Assembly: GCA_037043015.1 (NCBI GenBank)
Contig: CM073323.1
Coordinates: 27,866,758 to 27,930,757, forward strand
Reading direction: 5' to 3'
DNA from: Bryum argenteum
Lineage: Eukaryota; Streptophyta; Bryopsida; Bryales; Bryaceae
Length of the DNA: 64,000 nucleotides
Program-made: the position numbers and the translations under genes
In this document: positions 1-11,921 of the stretch, one piece after another
How positions within the stretch are numbered: the stretch's first letter is position 1
Layout of the letters: each line of letters starts with the position of its first letter
Notes under the pieces: model-generated
What the model was told of the DNA's origin: nothing
The model's input: the letters and a program-made list of their open reading frames with translations, nothing else
Databases searched by the model: none

Positions 1-951
1 GAATCGCTTATGGGGTATTTGAGTTATTTATGAGAGAGATATTCAAACACCATGGAATTCGCGTGAGATTATAAGTGATAGAGATCGTAAGTTTGTGAGT
101 GAATTTTGGACCACACTTTTCAAATTGTGTGGGACCAAAATTAAGTTGATCTCGCATATCATCCCGAGAGTGATGGTCGTTGAAAGAACTAACTAGAGTC
201 TTGAAGATATGTTGAGAATGTATGTTGGTAAGAAACAACACTCATGGGATAAGTGGTTGCATTTGATTGAATTTGCGTACAATGATCATATTCATAGTAG
301 TATTGGGGTAAGTCCATTCTATGTTTTATATGGTCAAGAATGTAGAACTCCTATAACAATCTCTACTCCTACTACGAGATTTGAAAGCATTAATGAAATG
401 ATTAAGGAAATGAGTGAAATTAGAGAGTTGGCAAAGTTGGCTATGAAGAGTGCTCAAGATAGAGCTAAACACTATGCTGATAGAAAAAGAATCTTCCGTG
501 AATTTGAAGTGGGTGATAAAGTCTTTTTGAAGGTAGCTCCAAAAAGATCTGGACTCAAGCTTGGTAAGTCAAGGAAGTTATCACCTCGGTTTTGTGGTCC
601 TTTTGAAATTATTGAGAGAATAGGACAAGTTGCTTATAAACTGAGGTTGCCTGAGGATTGGGAGATACATGATGTATTTCATGTGAGTTTGTTGAGGAAG
701 TATGTATCTGATCCCAGTCATGTTTTGCCTGATCTTCCAAAAACTGCTCCTGAGGGAGAACTACTTGCTCAACCTGAGAAGATTTTGAAGGTGGAGAATC
801 AACATCTGAGGAATAAGACATTCCGTAGATTCTATGTGAAGTGGAAGGATTATCCGGAAGAAGAAGCTTCTTGGGAGAGAGAAGTTGATTTCAGAAGGGA
901 TTATCCTGACTTTGTCATTGAGGACAATGACTTTTAATGGAAGGGGAGGAT
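1..951 (+). pseudogene. Ty3/gypsy pol 3' end: integrase C-terminal half and chromodomain (decayed)
   Basis: Translated pieces match the end of Ty3/gypsy polyproteins. The integrase core (ISDRD-like stretch near 74-90) lies in the same frame as the open stretch 209-937. That stretch carries the GPY/F-type region (residues ~105-165, including GPFEIIERIGQVAYKL and HVSLLRKY) and a chromodomain (residues ~190-235, YVKWKDYPEEEASWE). The element is dead: a base appears to be missing near 55-60, the frame meets a TAG at 194-196 just where the catalytic glutamate region should be, and the surrounding residues no longer match the usual integrase pattern. A purine-rich tract follows the stop (938-950), directly before the LTR. 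The 5' part lies outside the window. Family assignment is firm; the exact clade is not determined. Confidence 0.9.
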
Positions 952-1553
952 TGTAAGGTAACTTACATTGATAGATGGATGAATGAAATCTTCTAACCAC
1001 ATTGGACAGTGTGTAAGCAGAGGATGAAAGGAGTCAGACAACTCCCAGTTGAGGATGGATGGACCGGAGTCAGACAACTCCAGATTGAGAACATGTGCAA
1101 CTGGAGTTAGACAACTCTATATTTAGTGCATTGAGTCGGACCACTCCAAGATTGAGAACATGTGCACTAGAGTTAGACTGACTCTATATTTAGTGCATTG
1201 GAGTCGAGACCACTCCAAGATTGAGAACATGTGTGTACAAGAGTTAGACAACTCAAGATGAGGTACACTAGAATTAGACTACTGATAGTAGTCAATTAGC
1301 TTTACTCTAAATATAAGAGTAAAGATCTAGAATGATCTATAAATAGGCTAGACTCTGGAACATAGCCTAAGATAGACTGTAGTTCCTTTTGGGAAGGAAC
1401 TCATATATTAGCTCGGGGGTGAGAAGGTAGAGGCTCTCTTTGGTAGTGAGCTCTTCTCTATGGTTGGGAGGTTGAGCTTAATAAAGTTCTAGGTTTTGTC
1501 TTCCTAGCTAAATTGTTGTGAGTTGGTAATAAACCTATTAGAGGGTTGTTACA
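952..1553 (+). repeat. 3' LTR of the Ty3/gypsy element
   Basis: Starts directly after a polypurine tract and has short inverted ends, TGTAA at 952 and TTACA ending at 1553, length 602 bp. It contains a TATA-like box (CTATAAATAG, 1338-1347) and a polyadenylation signal AATAAA at 1480-1485, in the order expected for U3, R and U5. The U3 part is a degenerate tandem array (separate entry). The target-site duplication cannot be checked because the other end is outside the window. Confidence 0.85.
1029..1290 (+). repeat. Tandem repeats in LTR U3
   Basis: Alternating ~33-bp units built on GGAGTTAGACAACTC and CCACTCCAAGATTGAGAAC, giving a ~66-bp higher-order period repeated about four times with point changes. 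Such arrays in U3 often act as enhancer-like blocks; that role is inference here. Confidence 0.75.
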
Positions 1554-2574
1554 GAGAGGCCAGGATCACTCAATGGTGGCAACAATGATGGTGTAGGTGG
1601 CACATAGTCAAGATTAGAGAAGAAAATTCCATTTTGAAGCAGTTCGTTGTAGGACCTCCCATTCTGAGTTGCTTCTCCAATGTTGTTGTGCATGACAACA
1701 ATTACTCCATGTATGAAGAGGAGGTCTACCGAGTCTTCAAAAAACGACTAGTATAGAATCGTTGCCAACAAACAACACCACAAACTATACCAATAATTGT
1801 AGAATGCCCTTGCAATCTAAAATTGAAATGCAACAATGCTTGATTAAAATAGATTTGGTGGCATCAACAACATCATGTACACTTACAATTTCATGGAACC
1901 CATTTATATCAAAACTCCGGATCGAGGAGCACTTATCCCTCTTGTATGCATGTCTCACCAACACTCTTGCATCCATCAAACTTAAACCGAATGTCTATGA
2001 CTTGAGCTTTGTATACCCTCTCATGCCCTCACCTCCATGTCTTCGAGCCTCTTTTGGCCAAGTCCCGTTTCTCCCTACATTTAACCTCACCCATAATAAC
2101 CTCTCATACCTTGTTGGAATCCACTCTCCTTGCTTATTGTGTGTGTTGTCAGAGCTCGTTGTTGCCACCTCGCAACGGTGGCCTACTATTGCTCAACAAA
2201 CCACGTTATTACTGCCACAAGATTATTACTGATTGCTTTTACACGTGCATCAACTACACAATGTATACGAACAACCCAATAATAGTGGTGTTTTCACCAA
2301 TCTGCCAATTAAAATGTCACAAGTATTTCTCCCTCACTCTTGTTCTCGCCAAAAATGCACTTGTTTGTTACATCATTGACCATTGTCGCCAGATAGTTGG
2401 CAGCTTCACAATGGAAACAAAGAACAAGTCCTTGGATGTAGACATAGTTGTAGATTATTTCTACCTCACATCATGAGGACATGAGACAAGAATACATGCA
2501 TTTTCTGATGTTTAATACAATACCTCATTTAATAATACAATTCATATTTTAATGCACTTACCCAGCACTCTCAT
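1554..2574. other. Spacer without recognised gene
   Basis: Moderately AT-rich sequence. Two overlapping open frames on plus (1762-2232, 2009-2476) and one on minus (1785-1979) are present but show no domain I recognise and no convincing splice structure. I treat them as chance or remnant frames. Confidence 0.5.
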
Positions 2575-2576
2575 TA

Positions 2577-2793
2577 CACTAAATTTGATAATTAGTGTTA
2601 GATACACTAATTTACATAAACATGTTATAAGTTTTTACTGTTGTTCAATAATTTTACCCACTATATTGGCCAAGATGGGGGTCCTTATATAGTATCAGAA
2701 TCAATGCTCTTGGTAAATTTTTTTAAACAAAAGTAAAAACTTATAGCATTTTCAAATCTTATAATAATCTAACACTAATTATCAAATTTAGTG
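2577..2793. mobile_element. 217-bp TIR element (MITE) flanked by TA
   Basis: The two ends are inverted repeats: CACTAAATTTGATAATTAG at the left end and its reverse complement at the right end, identical over about 26 bp. A second block of inverted homology (TATAAGTTTTTACT) lies further inside. A TA dinucleotide flanks each side (2575-2576 and 2794-2795), as for Tc1/mariner-type insertions. No coding capacity. Superfamily is inferred from the TA duplication only. Confidence 0.65.
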
Positions 2794-2795
2794 TA

Positions 2796-3841
2796 GTTGG
2801 CAGCACTCTGATGTCACCACCGTCTACGCCAGGGTGGAGACTTTGTTTTTTATATTCAATTCCGAGGGTCATTCGAAAAGCAAGTTATTGGAGTTGATAT
2901 TTCGAATCCTGTCTAATGACTTTGAATGCAAACTCACAATTTCTCAAATTGGAACCAATCAGTGTTAGTATCTACAATACATTATTTATTGCAGTTGGTC
3001 TTTACTCACTTTGAAGTTAATTGTTAAATGATTTAAAAGTTGATATTCTCAACTAAAATTAAATCAAGTAGAAGTTGAACCCAAAATTCATGAGTCCAAA
3101 CTTGATATGAGGTAAGGAACTTGGTCAATAATGAATGACACAAAGATGATACACATGGGCACAAGGCTAAAAGAGGTCTGCTGGTCCTCAAAAAAATCAC
3201 GAAAAACTTTTACACGAAGGGGACAACATAAAGCATCGAAAAGTACCAATAGCTCCTTATAATACAGTCCACCTTGCTCCTGGTCGCTATTCTTCCGCCA
3301 AACAAGAACAACAAAAGGGTCGGTGTCTCAACTCCATGAGTGACCCACTCTTTGAACGATTGTACGCAAATAAATAAGTCATGAGAATGTGCAGACCATG
3401 ATGAAGAGAAAAGGAGAGCCATGAAATAGACATGCAAATTGTCTTTGATGGTGCATCACTCATCGTTTTATTATTGAAAATAACAAAAAAAAAACCAAGA
3501 TAAATCTTTTCTTTTCTCAAACTCGGAAAACTAAATCTGCAATCCTCCAGAATGTGTGTTCAGTCCGAAATCCTACAAAACTAGCTAATTGACTAAGACT
3601 CTTCGAGGTCACTGGCAGTAGTGACAAAAGGTAAGGTTGCCGTGATTTGTTTAAGTATTTATCAGCTACTGCTGGTAGCTACCCATTTCTCTCTACAGAT
3701 ACTCTCCTATTTACTCCAACACCGCAGGGTTTCTACCAACAACAAAAATCTCATCTTGCTACAAACAAAAATCTCTTGCGAACAAAAATCTCGTGTGGGG
3801 TTTTTTTCTAAAGAAAAAGAGCTGATGGGGTGTTACATACA
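2796..3841. other. Spacer downstream of the DUF506 gene
   Basis: AT-rich, no recognised coding sequence. Short open frames on both strands (3210-3520, 3621-3845) have no recognisable domain. The part next to 3842 should include the 3' UTR of the minus-strand DUF506 gene. Confidence 0.5.
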
Positions 3842-4966
3842 TTAGCATACGGTGCGGAGAGGTCGGCCACGAGTGAGGTTGCTTGGGATGGAGGAGGTTG
3901 CTGCAACAAGCGCCACTTTTGTGAGCCTGAGCTGCTCTCTGCACTGCTTTGCAAGCATTGACTGAGCTATGAGAGCCCCTTTGGCATCCACTTTCTTCGT
4001 TGACAGCCACTTGGAGCTCATGTAATCGAGAGTACGCCATGGCGGAAGATGCATGTGGTTTTGCTTCAAGGAGACTTTGGCAGCTTCCGACATAAACTCC
4101 AGGATCTTCTTCAGCTTGGAAGCGGACCCTACGAACACTGGCGGAAGAATCTTTAAGGCCGCTTCGTATTGCTGTGTCGGTCTTGCGATCTCGAACTGCG
4201 CTTGAAAGTCTACGTCCACTATCAACCCTTCCGCTTCGATGTACTCATATTCTCCTGCAAAAACAGCGAGAGAAAACCTTCAGAAAATGAATCATTGAGA
4301 GAGGAAGACGATGATCGAGGGATGTAGGCCACGAACCTCCAGGGACGCGCCCGGAGCTTAACCATTTGGAGTTGCAGACAAACGCATCGAACCCGGCCAC
4401 TTTGAGATGCTTCACCACGAACCGCTTCACGCAAGCTCCTTTGCAATCCGGGCCCTCGCAAATGAGGTCGGTGTCTTCCTTGATCGAGAGCAAGCGGAGC
4501 TTCACCTCAGCGAGGAGCTCGCGTTCGAGGCTATTCATAGTCGCAGTTCGCATCTGCACACAAACCAGGATCAAAATCGGTGCAGAAATGATTTAAGAGT
4601 TTGGCTGGAGTGTGTAAGAGAGAAGAGCCTGACCTGCAAAGTTTCGATGAGCTTCTTCCCCGGGGACGGACCATCGCTATCAATACCATCGAGAAACTCA
4701 AGAGAATCATTCTCGATGAAATCGTGCACCATAGCTTGAAGGTCGTCGCTCTCGTTGCTAGCGCCATAGCACACGGCGGGTGCCGTGGTGCTCACTGCTT
4801 TCGTGGTTGTAGTGCCAAGGTAATCGCGGGCGAGCGGCCTTCGAGAGTATGAATTCTCCCTCCACGAATATGTCGGTTGTTTTTGCAGCGGCATCGTGTG
4901 CATGTCCGCATGGTAGATGGAGTTCGTATACGAACTGATCCCCAGTGGTCTCCGCAGGCCCGGCAT
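3842..4966 (-). CDS. DUF506 / PDDEXK-like plant protein, three exons
   Basis: Predicted exons 4966-4634, 4553-4337 and 4254-3842 (minus strand) join in phase to about 320 residues. The two introns are ~80 bp with GT...AG ends. Exon 2 encodes the conserved middle of the family (DLICEGPDCKGACVKRFVV, then GFDAFVCNSKW). Exon 3 carries the hallmark stretch GLIVDVDFQAQFEIARPTQ, then LPPVFVG and LHLPPWR-type motifs (here HMHLPPWRTLDYM) typical of the plant DUF506 family (PF04720, PDDEXK_6). Length fits the family. The start is uncertain: ATGs at 4966, 4903 and 4894 are in frame, and exon 1 is the least conserved part. Biochemical function is not established for most members; the nuclease-like fold is a family prediction. 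It is divergent from the D-cysteine desulfhydrase gene. Confidence 0.88.
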
Positions 4967-5569
4967 CGCAAAAACCGCAAATGACCTCCACCACTCGGAT
5001 GCTACGTCTCTACGTAAGCGAACGAGAAAATCGCTCCACTCATAACACCCAAATAAGACAACATCGCCGAACCAAAAACCACGAAAAGCCTACAAAAACA
5101 GAAGGCCAAGGAAATGGCGAACGCTCGCTCACTTCAGGAGCATTTATGCAATCACCAAACCCTCGAAAACCTAAACGGGTAACGAAGAATCTAACCCCAA
5201 CACTCTCTAAAGAAAGCTAAGTTCCTCCATCTCGTGCGGATCATTGCTTGCAGTTTGTGAGCGAAGAGAAAGGGTAGGGAGGAAGGAGTCACCGAGTGCG
5301 GGGGAGAGCAGATGGGAGGTGGCCCCCTTTTGTAGCAGCAAATGGCCCCTATGGCAAGTTACTGTAGATAGCAGGGCAAGTAGATAATCTGTTGCTCGTA
5401 CCGTAGCCACATTTAGTATCGGGTTCCCGGGGTAACGGTCCCGCCCACCGGGCCCCGCCAACTTGCCCCGCCCCGGTTCTTGGAACTGTAACCCCGAAGA
5501 TTAATCCTTCGCTCATTCCGTAACGTGCGCTCCAAGGATTGGAGCTTCATCCCGAAGCTCCTCTCTCTC
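4967..5569. promoter_or_regulatory. Bidirectional intergenic region between DUF506 and DCD genes
   Basis: About 600 bp separate the two divergently oriented start codons, so both promoters must lie here or in 5' UTRs. It is more GC-rich than the surrounding spacers near 5400-5480. I see no confident TATA box for either gene. Shared regulation is possible but not shown. Confidence 0.45.
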
Positions 5570-7491
5570 ATGGCGCTTCGAATCGTCACGCTTCCGAAAT
5601 CTCGCTCAATCAATTCCTTTATTGCTTCAAGACTAGTATGCAATGCAGGCTCGGAGGAGATTGTGAACAGGGTAGTGTGCAATGCAGGCGTTTTGGACAG
5701 GGCATGGTTGTTGCCCAGTCCTGCCACTCGCCTCGTAGAGCTTCCAGGCTCCTTTCACGTTATCCGAGATGACTTGCTGCACCCAATCATGGGGGGTAAC
5801 AAGCTCCGGAAATTGGATGCCGTCCTTCCCCTTCTCCAATCTCACGGTGTCACTGATGTTGTAAGCAATCAAGCACGCAATTCTCTGTCACTACAAAAAA
5901 TCAGGGTTGGTCATTGGTCGACCTAATTTTCCTTTTTTCTTTCTCTGGTTGCAGATTACGTGTGGAGGTTGTCAAAGTGCACACACAGCTGCTGTAGGTG
6001 AGGATTTAGGGTTTTAGGGGAGCGGTGTTTGAGATTCGAATAGGAGTATGAGTGTTGGTTTGTGTCTGTGCAGCTGTTGCATGTGCAGAGGTGGGCATGA
6101 AGGCGCACTTGTTGCTGCGAGGAGAGAGACCAGCCATTCCCACGGGATATAACCTCGTGGCCGGCATGTATGGTTACGTTCATTGGATTTCGCGATCAGA
6201 GTATGCAGATAGACATGCCATGCTTCACAAGTACGCAATGCAAGTAGCGGAGGGTGATCCTTCACGTCTCATTACTTTATCATCATCAATGCCTGCTGCT
6301 TCTCCTAACTGCAAGCACATGCGAGTTGCCATTGTGAATGAAGGCGCTGGTGACTGCCATGCAATGCTAGGTCCTCAACCCATTCCTCTCCAAATTCTAT
6401 TCCTTGCAAGTAGAAACCTGAAATGGAGGAACTGGGCTGAAGATTCGAGAAGTGGGGTATGTTAGGATTGATTCGGCTGGTGGATTACTTATCGCAGCCC
6501 TCGAATTTCGGGACAAGCAAGCGGGTGCGTATCGTTGTTGACTGTGGAACAGGAACAACAGCCGTTGGTCTGGCTCTAGGCATTGCTCTTCACAGGTACT
6601 CCACCATTCTCTTGCATTTGAAGATAGATTCACTGCTGATGATCCAGGGCTGATGACAAGAGTTTCTTCTTTGGTTTCTTGCAGACTTCCATGGGAAGTA
6701 GTAGGAGTAATGCTTGCAGACACGGAGGAAGGTTACAGGAACCAGGCGAACAGGCTGCTTTCAGAGTTTAAACACGAGTATTATAATACTAAAGCGCACG
6801 ACGTGTCTGACGTTCCAGTACTTTGGCAACCCAGATGCCAGCCTCGCAAGTAAGCAAGGCGGAATCTTCTATTATTTTCCCATTATACGAATAAACAACA
6901 AGTTGCATAGGCACTGTATTGGTTTGACTAAAGTACCAAAGCCAGGCACCACTTTCTACGAATCAAAGTCAAGTGCTTTCAATCAACAAGTTGCATAATC
7001 TGATTCTTCCGAACACTGTATTGGTTCGTCTGTTGACGCAGATAACGTTTTCAGTAAAATATCAAACGTCGGAAAGAAACGAAGAAACAACAAGTTGCAT
7101 AACTTACGCTGATTCTTCCAGGGCGGTTAAAGCATGTACTAGTAAAATATCGAGGCAGGCCACTGTAGAGAGAATCGAAGAAACCAGTCACGTCCGGTTG
7201 AGTGAGAGAGTGAGCTGTGATCTGACGGACAGATGGCCCCATTGTATGGGACATGATTTGTTTGATTTTTTCAGGTTCGGTCGAGTACTGGCAGGTGAAG
7301 TAGAAAAGTGTAAACAAATAGCACGCGAGACGGGCATATTGTTGGACCCGATTTACACACTGGCAGGGTGGGACATGGCCTCAAAGCTTGCTGCCGGTGG
7401 CGAAGAAGAAGAAACAATAGCTCTTCTGCACACAGGTGGGACTCTAGGCTTGTTCGGATTAGCTCAGAGATATCCCCTCCACTTCGCCTAG
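5570..7491 (+). CDS. D-cysteine desulfhydrase (PLP-dependent), six exons
   Basis: PLP enzyme of the ACC deaminase/D-cysteine desulfhydrase family, which breaks D-cysteine into pyruvate, ammonia and H2S. Predicted exons 5570-5860, 5955-5997, 6074-6370, 6466-6595, 6685-6849 and 7275-7491 all have GT...AG borders and join in phase to 380 residues, the usual plant length. Key features: RDDLLHP and GGNKLRKLD with the PLP-binding lysine, [13 protein letters not shown] across the exon 2/3 junction, [21 protein letters not shown], and the C-terminal DPIYTLAGW...[19 protein letters not shown] 5570 was chosen because conserved sequence starts ~40 codons later; an in-frame ATG at 5525 would add 15 residues. 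The first ~45 residues resemble an organelle-targeting leader, as in plant mitochondrial forms. Exon 5 ([15 protein letters not shown]) is more divergent than the rest. No inactivating change seen. Confidence 0.93.
6850..7274 (+). repeat. Intron 5 of the desulfhydrase gene with imperfect internal repeats
   Basis: The longest intron of this gene (425 bp, others 76-95 bp). It contains three copies of an AACAAGTTGCATA module, two of them followed by GATTCTTCC and two associated with CACTGTATTGGTT, i.e. local duplication of ~100-bp segments. Confidence 0.6.
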
Positions 7492-8410
7492 CTCCCTCAT
7501 GCACGGCTCTTGTTCTAGCCCTCCCCTCCTCCTTTTCTGCTTTCATTCCATTGCACCTGCTTGATCAGATTTGTCCCCCCACTGGCGCCTTATCTTTTGC
7601 GTGTTAAGATGCTCCTCCTCATTATTATTTTAACCTGGTGCTCTCCAACCTTTCTGGAAAGGCTTACACCATCTTACGTATGCTCATTTCTATTCTGAAC
7701 ACCGGAATACAACTCGAACCACAGCCAGGGTTTCTCTTATTATACTTGAATATTTGTTCTGGCGAGTGGGTAGAACATTATACGTGTGCAGTATTTCTGA
7801 TTATTCTAAGCAAATGCTCTCCAATTTTTCTGGAGAGGCGTACGAGATTACACCATCTTACGTATGCTCATTTTCAATTTTTTGAAATAATGCAGCAGTA
7901 ATACTATTATTCAGTTTCTTTTGCAAATAGAAGTGTGTTCATTCTTGTTGTTGTTGTACTTGGGGGGATGCTTGTAGTTGTTGGTGTCGTTATTTATACG
8001 GTGGAGGGTACTGTAGTGTGGAAGTAGAGTGTATATACGGTGGAAAGTGGCATCATAAGAGTTGAACAGTACGTGTGGTCAGTCGTCCACTGTGCGTACT
8101 TGCAGCAGCAACTACCCTGTCAGGGCAATTGTGTTTGATTCATCTCTTGAGGACGTCGTATGATTCCTTTGCAGTTACTCTCAGTTTTGGATGTTCCTGG
8201 TAAATATAGTAAGGTGCTCACTAATGGCTTGATTCTCAGCACGGGATGTTGCCGGTGCAAGCCATTGTCGTGCTAGTAGAAAGTGGAATCATCATTCTTG
8301 TACTCTTTTACAATGAGTTATTCTTTTTTGATAGTTAAATATATATACATGCGTTCCTAAAATGGTGCCCTAAAGTGACACCCTATTGTACACACCATGA
8401 TACTCTTGCA
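7492..8410 (+). other. 3' flank of the desulfhydrase gene with a duplicated segment
   Basis: No coding sequence recognised. A ~55-65 bp segment around 7641-7692 recurs in altered form at 7811-7878; both contain CACCATCTTACGTATGCTCAT. The gene's 3' UTR is presumably at the start of this stretch. Confidence 0.5.
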
Positions 8411-8414
8411 TGAT

Positions 8415-8577
8415 AAAGCTATGATGTACACGTGAGTGAAGATTACTATAGCTCCATTGTGGGGCATGGAAAAGCTATGATGTACCCGTGAGTGAGGATT
8501 ACTATAGCTCCATTGTGGGGCATGGAAAAGCTGTGATGTACCTGTGAGTGAAGATTACTATAGCTCCATTGTGGGAC
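8415..8577. repeat. 56-bp tandem repeat, three copies
   Basis: Units starting AAAGCTATGATGTAC at about 8415, 8471 and 8527 follow each other with a period of 56 bp and few mismatches; the third is slightly incomplete. No coding meaning seen. Confidence 0.85.
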
Positions 8578-8960
8578 CTGCTCCAATTTGGACTACTCTA
8601 ATACAAGCACTTGTGGGTTGGGGTTTCTGAAGTTTTTGTAAACTCCTCTGTTGTAAAACCCTTGTAATGTGTAGAAAGGTTTTCACTTTTGAAGTATCAT
8701 TTGTGTAGTAGGTGAGAAGGACAATATGATAGTACAAAGCCAATAAATTGAAACCGACTAGGCTTAGAATCAACTGATATTGACTAGGCTTAGAATCAAC
8801 CAATAAAAATAAGAAGTGAAGAAAAAGGCGTACTTGTAAAAATGTTAGGAAGGTTAAGATCGCCTATTTTCAAAAAGAGAATACTAGAAAAAACCATAAT
8901 ATAGAGTCGTAGAAAAAACCATAATGTTTAGAGTCATACTTTAGTAGGATATAGTCGTAA

Positions 8961-9367
8961 GAGCATCTTCAATCCTACGCATGAAAAGGCGCAAGGCTAG
9001 TATATCATCTACGGCCCATGTGTGAACGACTACTTCTGGGCTCCAACGGAAATACAATACCGACGGAAGCGGACATAGCCCTGTTAAATGACCTCTCTTG
9101 GCCGTCAATTTGAGCGACTCCCTTGCGCCCGCTACTCAGCTCTAGAGAATTGAAAATGGAAGTATTTGGCTTGGCTTACGCATGACATAGAAGGCCAACG
9201 GATGAAGTGAATGGAAAAGTGGATGACGTGGAGCGTTTGAAGCGGCAAATAGAGTGGATAGGATGGGAAGTGCGGCGCTGCAACAGGCTCGCTACCGATC
9301 ACGAGCTCCGATCGAAGCGAGTGAAGAGATGCCGACCGCCTTTGCTGTGCATGCATTGAAGATGCTC
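8961..9367. mobile_element. Probable 407-bp MITE with GAGCATCTTCAAT ends
   Basis: Left end GAGCATCTTCAAT at 8961 is repeated in inverse orientation at 9355-9367 (ATTGAAGATGCTC). The interior is clearly more GC-rich than the flanks. Termini of the GAGCATCT type are common in plant MITEs. I could not find an exact target-site duplication, so superfamily is left open. The ~380 bp before it (8578-8960) hold no recognised gene, only a short AGAAAAAACCATAAT duplication near 8886-8925. Confidence 0.5.
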
Positions 9368-11357
9368 CAAGAGACTTAATGTAAATGATATGGAGTCATC
9401 AAGTCGCATGATTTGTGTAGTAATTTGTACTATCACCCAAGAAGAAATTTCATTATGATCATTTTGGGGTTCAAATGCTATCAACAAAGCTATTGCAATA
9501 AGAAAAGAAAAGATGTTATTCTTAGTTTTACCTTGGTATCCATAATAACCATGAATCTTTTTCTTTTGCTCACATATGGCTTTACAATAGTACAAACTAT
9601 TGCAAATATCACAAAGGAAAAAGGTATAGAACAAGACCACTTGCACTAAAATACATGTTGCATCCTCACAACAATTTGGATTTAGTAGAGATTTCTACAA
9701 CTCAAACTAGATATGAATATAAAATACGTACAATATACAACTTTGAAATTTAAGAGTAGAAATCTAAGACCATGTGTTCACATGTGGAATCTATTACTGC
9801 AGGCACACGTCAAATTAAATAAACATAAAATTGCCTGAGATATTCAGAAATTTTCAATAAATGAGTTTTTGATAAATGGATTTGCTAAATATCAAGAAAA
9901 CTTTGAGGTATTAATTTAGTGTCACTTTTAATTACCATGGCAAGTTCAATTTAAATAGATAAAATTGTGAAAATTTCGAGAATAAAACTTAAATAAAGTA
10001 GTTAGTATGTTTTATGGTAAAATACTCTTTGAGCAAATTTCAACCTTGAGTGACTATGCTACCTTGAATGATCTTACATGCACACTTTCTTAATGCAAGT
10101 TTCAACTTTAAGTCACTACTCCTATTCCTCTCTTGATATTATTCAATTTCAAGTCGAAATTCTAAACACATGCTTTGAAGAGCGTGCTTTGAAAAATGTG
10201 AACCATAAAAGTATTTTTAAAAGAATGATTCAAAATGTAAAAGCGTATATGCCAAACAAAGAACAATGTTGAAATCCTCAAAAAAAAATGTAAAAGTGGT
10301 TGCGATAGTCATTCATGATTGAAAAATTAATTATTGGGCAAAACTTTGCATCTCACATCCGTATAGGTATTGCATTTACAAATGTATATTAGCTTATGAA
10401 TTTTACATGAAATCAATCTTGCTTTTGATTCTTAATTTATAAAAATAAAATAAAGTATAAAGTTAGTCAAATTTTAACAAAGAATTATGATACCAAAGAT
10501 TAATTAGAAGTAAGGTCTACTAAACTTATAGTTTTAGCTTTAAGAGCTACTAATCTCAAAAAGGGTGACGGATTATTATAGTTTAGCATAGCACTCGCTC
10601 GTTCAGGGGTGATTTGCCTAGTCTACATATTCCACTTACTTCCTCCTGGGTTAGAAATTGCCCTAGTTCTTGATGTACTTCTCAAACAATTAATACATTC
10701 TTTAGTTCAACTAAAAAAAGAGGGAAAAAAAAGGGGGGAATGGTGGATGGAAAAACATATGAAACAAAGTTGTTACATACGTTTCCTCATAATCCATATG
10801 TATAGACAACTAGAACTTTCAATCTCAAAGTTGTTAAACTTTGTTGCAATATCACACTTGTATTAAAAAAAAAAAAAAAAAAAAAAAAAGGAAACAAACA
10901 TGTATTATGTTCTACAAGAAGTAAAAAGTAAAAACAAATTTTTCAGAAATAAGAAAGAAAAGAGAGATTATTTGCATTAAAAAACTAGGCATAAATTCTT
11001 ACAATCATAGATTGACCTGACATTTAAACAAGACTTGATTTGGCATCCAACCCAACAATATTGTCACAATGGACATTGGACGAAGAAGATACAACTTCTA
11101 AGTTGTCATCCAAAATGTTGAATTTTGACATCCAGCCCCCACATGGAAAAAAGTATGAATGAATATGTTCATCTAACTTTAGCCTAGCTTCAAACATTAC
11201 GATCACACGTCTCGGTTGTTATTTACATTGATGATCCTCATTATCAAACATTGATATCACAAATTGTGGAGTGAAATCCCTATCATGCAACCTAAAGAGA
11301 ATTCCCTTGCAAACAAAGAATATGGTAATTATGCATAATTTCATAAGGTTTGAATTA
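9368..11357. other. AT-rich spacer, no recognised gene
   Basis: No open frame with recognisable domains on either strand. A homopolymer run of about 26 A at 10863-10889 could be a retroposon tail, but I found no matching body upstream. Numerous short A/T tracts. Confidence 0.5.
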
Positions 11358-11500
11358 GATAGATAGAAACTCCAATCCCATTCTAAGGGGCCGGCGTGAA
11401 TGAAGTGTCTGTTCGTAATGCTAATATCCCGATGGCCACCAGACAAGGGGAAATTAGAACAATACTACTTCCACCTCTCGAGGGTGAACACTATAACTGG
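11358..11500 (-). mobile_element. SINE copy 1, 5'-truncated
   Basis: Matches the 3' part of the SINE at 41695-42054 on the minus strand: the (TCTA)-type tail at 11358-11366, then the block containing GGGGCCGGCGTGAATGAAGTG and GCTAATATCCCGATGGCCACC. Homology stops after CACTATAACT, so the tRNA-like head is missing. Confidence 0.8.
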
Positions 11501-11697
11501 TTTGAAGTACTGTCATACAACTACGCATATAAACACATTAACATATACCATAAACCAAAAATTAGGATACGGCATGACTCATTAGGTGGTTGTGACCATA
11601 AAACTATAGGATCGGGTTCAGATTATTTGGTACATGGCGGGCGAGTTTTTCAACGTATTCTACACGTTAGAATCACGACGAATACGAACATGACTCG

Positions 11698-11912
11698 GGG
11701 TAAGCGTTCGTAGCAGCTACCAAGGAGGATGGAGGAGGGGGAATGAGTCCCCTAATTTTTTGATGTTTAGACATGAAATGCCAAGGAGTGGGATTTTGGG
11801 GTAACTTGGGGTCGCAGACCTCAAATTTGAATTCAAATTTATCAAAAACGGCCTTGGGAGGTCCCCACGGATTCTAGGGTGCCTCCTTGGTAGCTGCCAC
11901 GAACCATTGCCC
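11698..11912. mobile_element. 215-bp Mutator-type MITE with 9-bp target duplication
   Basis: The 9-bp direct repeat CATGACTCG flanks the element at 11689-11697 and 11913-11921. The ends are inverted repeats over about 30 bp (GGG-T/C-AA at the tip, then GTTCGT and the identical core GCAGCTACCAAGGAGG). A 9-bp duplication is the signature of Mutator-like elements. No coding capacity, so it needs a transposase elsewhere in the genome. Confidence 0.8.
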
Positions 11913-11921
11913 CATGACTCG

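Noticed and set aside
1762-2476. Overlapping 155-156 codon plus-strand frames
   Set aside because: Two frames cover the same DNA, no domain, no splice logic; likely chance frames.
10863-10889. Poly(A) run as the tail of a processed pseudogene
   Set aside because: No coding remnant or target-site duplication found upstream.
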